Positions 1-5,142 of a DNA stretch of 5,915 bases are shown piece after piece (the stretch's first letter is position 1; every line of letters begins with the position of its first letter). Both the position numbers and the translations under genes were made by a program. The notes beneath the pieces are model-generated. The model had not been told where the DNA came from and made no database searches. It saw only the letters and a list, made by a program, of their open reading frames with translations. Source of the DNA: Clostridia bacterium (GTDB lineage: Bacteria; Bacillota_E; SLMV01; PUMD01); the NCBI GenBank assembly GCA_007128555.1, contig SKXF01000274.1, positions 1-5,915 on the forward strand, written 5' to 3'.

Positions 1-678
1 GTGGCTGGCTATCTTGATCACATCGGCACCTTTTTTGAACTGTTCCCGCACGGCATTGCGCCAGTCATCTGGGCCGGACGCTTCACGGATTTTCCCCAGG
101 GACGGTGCCACGGGACTCAATCCCTCCGCGCCGTGTCCACCCGTTCCCGTGATCAGGCATCCCGGTACAAAGACCCTTGGCCCGGGGAGGCGGTTCTGTG
201 CCACCCAGGCCTTGAGCCGGAAGGGGACGTCCCCGTGGGAGCCGGCATCCCGGATGCTGGTGATCCCGGACTCCAGGTAGAACCGCAGCCGCTCCATGCC
301 TCGCAGTGTCGCATCGGACAGGCTCTGGGCCTGCGGCACCAGGACATCGGGCTCATGGTAGCTCAGATGGGTGTGCAGGTCAATGAGGCCGGGCATGACG
401 GTCTTGCCCGAGACGTCGATGACCTTTGCCTCACAGGGCCAGTCTGTTCGGTCAGGGGAGAGGATCTCTTTGATCCGATTTCTCTCGATCAGCACGCTTC
501 CGGAGCGGACTTCCTCTCCGGTGCCGGCGAACACCCGCCCCCCGGTGAGGACGATGGATCCCTCGGGTCCACCCGTGCCGCTGGCGGCAGGTACCCTTCG
601 AGGGTCATCGCTGATCGGTGTCGTTTCGTCAAGCCATTCTCTTCGGTCCCGCAACGTTGCACCATTCCTTTCTTTCAC
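1..678 (-). CDS. Imidazolonepropionase/prolidase-like metal-dependent amidohydrolase (C-terminus beyond the window)
   Basis: The 226 visible codons are the N-terminal part of a cytoplasmic amidohydrolase-superfamily enzyme, which would use a binuclear metal site to hydrolyse an amide, peptide or cyclic imide bond. The usual small beta-sandwich start lies at residues 42-93 (IVLTGGRVFAGTGEE, ending VIDVSGKTVMPG). The metal-binding HxH is H102-T-H104 in GLIDLHTHL. SGITSIRDAGS (137-147) and GPRVFVPG...GTGGHG (166-183) are typical of the branch that includes Xaa-Pro dipeptidases of amidohydrolase type. K222 in GADVIKIAS is the expected carboxylated metal-bridging lysine. The later His and Asp ligands lie beyond base 1. 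The start chosen is the GTG at 676-678, which overlaps the stop of the upstream S9 peptidase gene, suggesting coupled translation. A TTG at 652-654 is an alternative, with AAAGGA about 11 bases before it. About 40 residues precede the first recognisable strand and show no signal peptide. The family call is firm; the substrate is not known. Confidence 0.88.
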   Translation of the reverse strand, partial: MKERNGATLRDRREWLDETTPISDDPRRVPAASGTGGPEGSIVLTGGRVFAGTGEEVRSGSVLIERNRIKEILSPDRTDWPCEAKVIDVSGKTVMPGLIDLHTHLSYHEPDVLVPQAQSLSDATLRGMERLRFYLESGITSIRDAGSHGDVPFRLKAWVAQNRLPGPRVFVPGCLITGTGGHGAEGLSPVAPSLGKIREASGPDDWRNAVREQFKKGADVIKIASH

Positions 679-2987
679 TGCGCGGTGGACTTCCCCAGTT
701 CGTAGGTAGGGGGTTTCTTCTCAAGGAGATTCTCGACGAAGTAATCCCAGCGCTTGCGGATGAAGTAGGCATCACCCTTCATCTCCGGGTCTGGTTCCTG
801 CTTCGTAAGATCAAGCATGGCATGGTTTCGCCCGGGCAGCATGATCATGTCGAAGTCTTTGTTCGCCTCGATCAGGGCATGTACCAGCTGCATTGTCAGA
901 GCCGGGTGGACGTTGTCATCCATCTCACCATGTACGAGGAGCAGTTTGCCCTTCAAGTTTTCCGCCAGCGCAACGTTGGACTGCTCGGTGTAGTTCTCCT
1001 CGTCGGGGAAGCCAATCCAGAATTCGCCCCAGCGGGAGAGGTATCCGAGCTGGTCATGGTTGCCTGCCGACGAAACGGCTACCTTGAAGAAATCGGGGAA
1101 CTTCAGCATGGCCCGCGTGGAGGCAAATCCGCCTCCTGAGTGACCAAAAATGCCCACCCGCTCAAGATCCATGTAGGGGTGCTTTTGAGCCAACTGCTGC
1201 AGGCCGACCACGTGATCCTCCAGGCCCCCGGCCTCTCCGAAGGCTTTGCCGTAGGATACCTCCAGTAAGGCGCGAGACCGGAAGGGCGTTCCCATTCCGT
1301 CGATGGTGATGACGATAAACCCCAATTCCGCCATGGACTGCGGTTCAAAGTATCCCCGAAGAGATCGGACGTCTCGGGGGAAGAACTTGGGGGCGCGGAT
1401 GACCTGGGGCCCAGGGTAAATGGCGTCAATGACGGGATACTTCTTGTCGGGATCGAAGTTGGTGGGACGGTATATGGCTCCGTATATGTCGGTGATGCCG
1501 TCACGGGCCTTCACACAGAACGTTTCCGGGGGCTGCCAGCCCCTTTGTTTCAGGTTCTCGAGGTCACCCTGTTCGAGATGCATCCGGATCTGCCCGTCCG
1601 TGCACCGCAGCACAGATACCGGATCCGTGTCGGCACGGGAGTAGTTGTCCACGAAGAACCGGCCGGTGGGAGAAACACAGACCTGGTGATCGGCGTTTTC
1701 AGGGGTGAGGAGTTCGCATTCGCCCCCGTCCAGCCCAACCCGGTACAGGTGCCTTAGGTACGGATCACGGCCGGCCTCGCGTCCTCCACCCAGAAAGTAG
1801 ACCTGCCTTCCATCTCGGTCAATGTGCACAATCTGTCGCACGGACCAGGCGCCGGAGGTGACCTGGTGCTTCAATTCACCGGTGTCTCCATCGTACAGGT
1901 ACAGGTGGCCCCAGCCATCGGACTTGGAGAACCACAGGACCTCGCTACCACCATCAAGGACGGCAACCATGGGTTCATCGGCGTTTGAGAAGTACGGAGC
2001 CACATTGGTCACCGAATCCTCATGCAGAAGTTCCTTCACTTCCCCGGTGCAGGGATCTACAGCTTCCAGGCTAACCGAGGAGTAACCTCGTGAAAATCGG
2101 AGGAAGTAGGCGCACTGGTCGTCTTCGGCCCATCCGGCGTGCCCACAGATCGTTGGGGCGCTGGCTGCAGACATCAGGGGTGGGGCCTTGACTCGAAGGG
2201 CCTGGTGGTCTTCGAGATCGACAATGATCATGTGGGCCTGGGCGATGTGTTCGTCTCCTGGCAGTGCATACCGGTAGTAATGAGGTTCTGCGCAGTATCC
2301 GCCTTTGGAGGGAACGGACTGCAACAGGCACATCTCCCTCACCTTCCGCTCATCCAGCTGATGCGTGAGGATCTGCCTGGAGTCAGAGGACCACTTTGCA
2401 ACGGGTTCGGGGGTCTTTCCCGTGAGCTGATCGGTGATGGCGCTGGTCGATGATTCCGGGGTGGCAGCATAGGCGAAATGCTTCTGTCCGTCGAAGGTCA
2501 GGGCCTTCTCTTCGCCTGTTTGCATGCAGCGTAGCCACAGGTTGTGATCCTGAAGGAAAAGGGCCCACTTTCCGTCTGGCGAGACCGATTCGCCCTTTTG
2601 CTCCGTCCGAACCTGTGTGCATTCGTAGGAATCAAGGTTGCATTGCCAGCGCTGCCCATCTACCGAAAATTCAAGGCGGCTGTTATCGGTGAAGGAGATG
2701 CTGTTAAAGGGAAGCTTTCCGTGCTCATAGGGCTTTCCTGTTGCCTTCGAAAGTGAGGAGGCCAGTTTCTGGTGATCGAAGGCCGGTCGCCTCTGGCCCT
2801 CCTCGGGATTGACCAGGACGAACTCCATGCCGTCCCGGGTGTCCATACGGTACCAGAAGGCATCTCCCTCATCGATCCACTCGGATTTGACGAAGGTTTT
2901 GAAGACCTGTTTGCGCACATTGTGGGGCAAAAAGCGTTCTGCCCTGTTGTAGACTTCCTTTGCAAGCTGTTGGTGCGAATGCGTCAT
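675..2987 (-). CDS. DPP4-type S9 family serine peptidase (beta-propeller plus alpha/beta hydrolase)
   Basis: This complete 770-residue protein is a prolyl-oligopeptidase-clan serine peptidase, expected to cleave short peptides. A DPP4-type beta-propeller covers roughly residues 90-480, and the alpha/beta hydrolase domain roughly 490-755. The catalytic triad, by comparison with DPP4, is S617 in GHSGGG, D690 in HGEMDDNVHP and H722 in GRNHAM. Y524 in YPGPQ matches the oxyanion tyrosine (Tyr547 of human DPP4), and N692 matches Asn710. The length fits the family. The N-terminus is hydrophilic with no signal peptide or anchor, so it should be cytoplasmic. The Glu-Glu pair with which classical dipeptidyl peptidases hold the substrate amino group is not visible in the expected region (about 175-220), so dipeptide release is uncertain. 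All 12 cysteines lie at or before residue 491. The ATG at 2985-2987 has AAAGGA 8 bases upstream. The gene is followed by the overlapping amidohydrolase gene, and the two probably share a transcript. Confidence 0.95.
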   Translation of the reverse strand: MTHSHQQLAKEVYNRAERFLPHNVRKQVFKTFVKSEWIDEGDAFWYRMDTRDGMEFVLVNPEEGQRRPAFDHQKLASSLSKATGKPYEHGKLPFNSISFTDNSRLEFSVDGQRWQCNLDSYECTQVRTEQKGESVSPDGKWALFLQDHNLWLRCMQTGEEKALTFDGQKHFAYAATPESSTSAITDQLTGKTPEPVAKWSSDSRQILTHQLDERKVREMCLLQSVPSKGGYCAEPHYYRYALPGDEHIAQAHMIIVDLEDHQALRVKAPPLMSAASAPTICGHAGWAEDDQCAYFLRFSRGYSSVSLEAVDPCTGEVKELLHEDSVTNVAPYFSNADEPMVAVLDGGSEVLWFSKSDGWGHLYLYDGDTGELKHQVTSGAWSVRQIVHIDRDGRQVYFLGGGREAGRDPYLRHLYRVGLDGGECELLTPENADHQVCVSPTGRFFVDNYSRADTDPVSVLRCTDGQIRMHLEQGDLENLKQRGWQPPETFCVKARDGITDIYGAIYRPTNFDPDKKYPVIDAIYPGPQVIRAPKFFPRDVRSLRGYFEPQSMAELGFIVITIDGMGTPFRSRALLEVSYGKAFGEAGGLEDHVVGLQQLAQKHPYMDLERVGIFGHSGGGFASTRAMLKFPDFFKVAVSSAGNHDQLGYLSRWGEFWIGFPDEENYTEQSNVALAENLKGKLLLVHGEMDDNVHPALTMQLVHALIEANKDFDMIMLPGRNHAMLDLTKQEPDPEMKGDAYFIRKRWDYFVENLLEKKPPTYELGKSTAQ

Positions 2988-2995
2988 TCAAACCG

Positions 2996-3001
2996 TCCTT
3001 T
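2996..3001 (-). promoter_or_regulatory. Ribosome binding site of the S9 peptidase gene
   Basis: The minus strand reads AAAGGA, 8 bases before the ATG at 2985-2987. This fixes the start, as no other good start lies nearby. The site is flanked by two copies of TTCAAAC (plus-strand 2987-2993 and 3000-3006). Confidence 0.75.
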
Positions 3002-3048
3002 CAAACGTTGCTGTGTTTGCGAAGCCCGGTGATGCGCCTGCGGTGTGG

Positions 3049-3062
3049 GGAGAAGCCTCTCC
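3049..3062. repeat. Short inverted repeat in the divergent intergenic region
   Basis: GGAGA-AGCC-TCTCC is a perfect 5-base inverted repeat with a 4-base centre. It lies between the two divergent transcription units and ends 7 bases before the candidate -35 box at 3070. It could be a small operator half-site pair or a chance palindrome; nothing else in the sequence decides this. Confidence 0.3.
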
Positions 3063-3069
3063 GCGATGC

Positions 3070-3098
3070 TTTACACGAACTGTCGATCCGGTTAGACT
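3070..3098 (+). promoter_or_regulatory. Candidate sigma-70-type promoter for the rightward two-gene unit
   Basis: TTTACA (3070-3075, five of six to TTGACA) is followed after exactly 17 bases by TAGACT (3093-3098, four of six to TATAAT). Transcription would begin near 3105. That leaves very little leader before the GTG at 3117 and a more normal leader of about 40 bases before the in-frame GTG at 3147. I found no comparably good promoter facing left toward the S9 peptidase gene in this 129-base gap. Confidence 0.45.
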
Positions 3099-3116
3099 CA
3101 CGTTGAAGGTGCTGAC

Positions 3117-3638
3117 GTGTCGCTGCAAAGGGATGAGGGAAAACACGTGTCAAGGCGGATTGTCGTTACAAGTCTTGTGATGATCACGGCCCTCTCCGTT
3201 GTTCTGACGGGCTGGACCTTCTCGCGTTGGGTTGACTCGCGGCTCGCTGTTCGTCATTTTGATGTGACGTTCGTTGGTCTTCAACACCAGGAGGGCTCCC
3301 GTGCCTACCAGGTGGATCTGATGTTGCGCAATGAGGGTGGTGTACGCGCATCCGTCGAGCTGGTGACCGTGTTGTTGCGTTGGGATGGGCGACTGATTGC
3401 ACAGGGCGAGGTTCGCCCCGTTGACCTGGTGATGTCCCCTGGAGACACTGCAGCCTTCAACCTGGAAGTGTTCTCGGATCTTGATGAAGGAGATCTTCCT
3501 GCCGTCAGTGAGGATGAGGCCGAACCCTGGTCCGTTCGGGCGTATCTCAAGATGACCCATCCCGTTCGGGACGAGCCGATTACCCTCTACCGGCAGCGTC
3601 CCCTAAACCCCGATCGTGAAACGCAGAGAGAGGAGTGA
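3117..3638 (+). CDS. Unrecognised membrane-anchored protein with LEA/WHy-like beta domain
   Basis: I do not recognise a named family. The 173-residue product has a short basic N-terminus (SRR at 12-14), one hydrophobic segment at about 15-34, then a polar region, so it should be anchored in the membrane with its C-terminal part outside. Residues 47-156 read as alternating beta strands: FDVTFVGLQ, YQVDLMLRNEGG, ASVELVTVLLRWDG, LIAQGEVRPVD and then MSPGDTAAFNLEVF. The pattern of a strand, N-E-G, a second strand, a small-residue turn and 'PGD' before the last strand resembles LEA-14/WHy or similar Ig-like domains; this is a resemblance by eye only. An acidic stretch (DLDEGDLPAVSEDEAE, 121-136) interrupts the last part. 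The start is uncertain. GTG 3117 has AAGGT 7 bases upstream, but GTG 3147 has GAGG 8 bases upstream and fits the candidate promoter better, giving 163 residues. The stop overlaps or closely precedes the next gene's start, so the two are probably co-expressed. Confidence 0.7.
   Translation: MSLQRDEGKHVSRRIVVTSLVMITALSVVLTGWTFSRWVDSRLAVRHFDVTFVGLQHQEGSRAYQVDLMLRNEGGVRASVELVTVLLRWDGRLIAQGEVRPVDLVMSPGDTAAFNLEVFSDLDEGDLPAVSEDEAEPWSVRAYLKMTHPVRDEPITLYRQRPLNPDRETQREE
3631..3635 (+). promoter_or_regulatory. Ribosome binding site deciding the start of the second small gene
   Basis: AGGAG lies at the very end of the preceding reading frame, 8 bases before the ATG at 3644-3646. It is too close to serve the GTG at 3635-3637, which it partly overlaps. 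It therefore favours the ATG start, which gives a gap of 5 bases after the upstream stop rather than a GTGA overlap. Confidence 0.65.
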
Positions 3639-3643
3639 AAGGG

Positions 3644-4096
3644 ATGTCCGTACCTGCTGGAGACCGCGCAGCCCGCGAGGACGTCTTGTCCGTGGTCCCC
3701 TCATGGTTGAAGGTGCTCTGGATGGCAGCCCTGATGGCATTGATGACGTACCTCCTGGTCGGTTCATCCCCGGAGTTCTTGGCCTTCACCCCCCTTCGTA
3801 TTCCGGCAGCAATGGCCAGTATCGTGGCGTTTTTTGCTGGAATTGCGGCGGCCCTTGCCACGAAGGGGATGAAAGAGATCCTACAGATGGCGGTTCTGGT
3901 GGTGTTCGTGATGATTCCCCTCCTGGCGTACACGATCTCGGTGCCCCTTCTATGGGTGGTGATCGGGGGCGAAATCTTCATGGATCTTTTTCTCATGGCG
4001 GCGGCTCAGCGCCTCCTGGAGTGTTTTATGTCTGTTGGTGTCCCGGGGCTGTTCGGTGCAATGCTCGGAATCATTATCGGTGCCTTTCGCCCCTAG
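3644..4096 (+). CDS. Unrecognised polytopic membrane protein
   Basis: This 150-residue protein is almost entirely hydrophobic and I cannot assign a family. After a polar N-terminus of about 20 residues, membrane segments appear at about 21-40, 53-73, 81-99, 101-120 and 131-147, giving four or five crossings. The fourth segment contains two acidic residues, E110 and D114 (GGEIFMDLFLMAAA), unusual inside a membrane and possible functional positions. The last segment is glycine-rich (GVPGLFGAMLGIIIG), as in helices that pack tightly. The C-terminus is only three residues past it (FRP). The ATG is chosen because AGGAG sits 8 bases upstream; a GTG at 3635 would add three residues. It directly follows the membrane-anchored beta-domain gene and may act with it as a small membrane complex (inference from adjacency). 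A longer reading frame in another phase over the same bases gives an arginine/glycine/proline-rich peptide and is a shadow. Confidence 0.75.
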   Translation: MSVPAGDRAAREDVLSVVPSWLKVLWMAALMALMTYLLVGSSPEFLAFTPLRIPAAMASIVAFFAGIAAALATKGMKEILQMAVLVVFVMIPLLAYTISVPLLWVVIGGEIFMDLFLMAAAQRLLECFMSVGVPGLFGAMLGIIIGAFRP

Positions 4097-4145
4097 GGTA
4101 AGGCCAACGGATCCTCGGCTCTGCACCACGGTTCCTGTGCACAAT

Positions 4146-4174
4146 GATCCCTGCAGTTGTCCTTCGGGATTTTT
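4146..4174 (+). terminator. Weak candidate intrinsic terminator after the two small membrane genes
   Basis: ATCCC (4147-4151) can pair with GGGAT (4166-4170) across a 14-base loop, with a flanking G.T wobble possible, and the second arm runs into five T residues (4170-4174). It lies 50 bases after the stop at 4096. The stem is short and the loop long, so it would be weak. Confidence 0.25.
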
Positions 4175-4214
4175 CGCCGAACTTCAGTTGACAAGGTGCG
4201 TTGCTGCATGTTTA

Positions 4215-4236
4215 TCCCTGCTGCAGTTCCCAGGGA
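4215..4236. repeat. Inverted repeat just beyond the DppC stop codon
   Basis: TCCCTG (4215-4220) and CAGGGA (4231-4236) form perfect 6-base arms around a 10-base centre that contains CTGCAG. It lies 4 bases downstream of the leftward permease stop. No T run follows in either direction, so it is not a standard intrinsic terminator. It could still stabilise the 3' end of the permease transcript. Confidence 0.35.
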
Positions 4237-4239
4237 CCA

Positions 4240-5127
4240 TCAGTTTGCTGACTTGGGGTCCAGGGCATCTCGAAGCCCATCTCCCAGGAAGTTGATGCAC
4301 AGTACGGTGATGAAGATCATCAGGCCGGGGAAGAAGGTATACCAGATATTTAGCGACATATGGGCCTTCCCCTGGCTGAGAAGAAGTCCCCAGCTGGTAT
4401 CAGGTGGCTGGACTCCCAGTCCCAGGTAGCTCAGGCCGGACTCGGCCAGGATGGCTGCCGCCACGCCCAGGGTGGCATTTACAATGATCGGGGCGATGGT
4501 GTTCGGCAGGATGTGCCGGAAGATGATCCGGGGAGTTGGCACTCCGAGGGCCCGGGCTGCCTCCGTGAATGTCCGTTCGCGCAAGGACAGAAACTGTCCT
4601 CGGACGATGCGCGCGATCCCAGGCCAGGTCAGCACGGCCAGGATCCCGACAATGTTCCAGAAGCTCGGCGACAGCAGCGTCACGACTACGATGGCGAGAA
4701 ACAAAAAGGGAAAGGTCAGGACCACTTCTGTGAATCGCATGAGAATTTCGTCCGTCCACCCGCCGAAGTACCCGGAAACAGCACCTACTACGGTCCCGAT
4801 GGTGACCGATGCCGAAACCACCAGGAGCCCGATGTTCAGCGAGATGCGCGAAGCGTGCACAACACGGCTGAACATATCTCGTCCGAGGTGATCTGTTCCC
4901 ATCAGGTGCTCTCGGCTGGGCGTCGCATGTGCTGGGCCCACGCCCATTTCAGAGGGCGAATAGGGCGCGACGTACGGAGCAAAAATCATGATGGTGTACA
5001 TGAAGAGGAGGATTCCAAGGGCAATCATAGACAGGGGGCGCCTGCGGAACCTGCGCCAGAATAGCTTGGACCATGTCATCTGAACGTCTGTGAGGTCATG
5101 GTCGTGGGTGTTCGATTTTATGGACAT
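4240..5127 (-). CDS. DppC/OppC-family ABC transporter permease
   Basis: This complete 295-residue inner-membrane subunit pairs with DppB to form the channel of a peptide-type (dipeptide/oligopeptide/nickel family) ABC importer. The OppC N-terminal part is clear: a basic stretch (RRFRRRP, 25-31), the first membrane helix at about 33-54, then a periplasmic loop with HLMGTDHLGRDMFSRVVHASR (74-94), a strong family signature. Further helices lie near 98-121, 134-154, 156-170, 211-228 and 265-284. The cytoplasmic loop that docks on the ATPase is EAARALGVPTPRIIFRHILPN (189-209), with the conserved E-A-A and G195. The C-terminal YLGLGVQPPDTSWGLLL (234-250) and LGDGLRDALDP (281-291) are also typical. 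The ATG at 5125-5127 has GGGAGG 7 bases upstream. The DppB stop lies 15 bases before this start, so the two are co-transcribed. The substrate cannot be read from the permease, so no gene symbol is given. Confidence 0.95.
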   Translation of the reverse strand: MSIKSNTHDHDLTDVQMTWSKLFWRRFRRRPLSMIALGILLFMYTIMIFAPYVAPYSPSEMGVGPAHATPSREHLMGTDHLGRDMFSRVVHASRISLNIGLLVVSASVTIGTVVGAVSGYFGGWTDEILMRFTEVVLTFPFLFLAIVVVTLLSPSFWNIVGILAVLTWPGIARIVRGQFLSLRERTFTEAARALGVPTPRIIFRHILPNTIAPIIVNATLGVAAAILAESGLSYLGLGVQPPDTSWGLLLSQGKAHMSLNIWYTFFPGLMIFITVLCINFLGDGLRDALDPKSAN

Positions 5128-5134
5128 TGATGTG

Positions 5135-5140
5135 CCTCCC
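5135..5140 (-). promoter_or_regulatory. Ribosome binding site of the DppC-family gene
   Basis: The minus strand reads GGGAGG, 7 bases before the ATG at 5125-5127 and wholly inside the 15-base gap between the two permease genes. It is the strongest Shine-Dalgarno match in the window. Confidence 0.8.
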
Positions 5141-5142
5141 TT

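Noticed and set aside
610..678. Possible frameshift at the start of the amidohydrolase, because an ATG at 624-626 opens a different phase
   Set aside because: That phase runs through meaningless Pro/Ser/Arg-rich sequence to a stop within a few dozen codons, while the in-frame route from GTG 678 is open and continuous with the domain.
1..705. A 234-codon open frame on the plus strand across the left edge
   Set aside because: It is antisense to the amidohydrolase, whose HTH and GGHG motifs are unmistakable on the other strand. The plus-strand product shows no domain and no sensible hydrophobic or secondary-structure pattern.
3616..4101. A 161-codon plus-strand frame overlapping the polytopic membrane protein
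   Set aside because: Its product is arginine-, glycine- and proline-rich without a pattern. The alternative frame gives a coherent membrane protein with AGGAG at the right distance.
4240..4251. TCAG-TTTG-CTGA hairpin at the DppC stop codon
   Set aside because: The stem is only four bases, lies in the coding end, and has no T run after it, so I did not call it a terminator.
4360..5064. A 234-codon plus-strand frame opposite the DppC-family permease
   Set aside because: It is a shadow of a certain gene; its product is low-complexity polar sequence with no recognisable motif.
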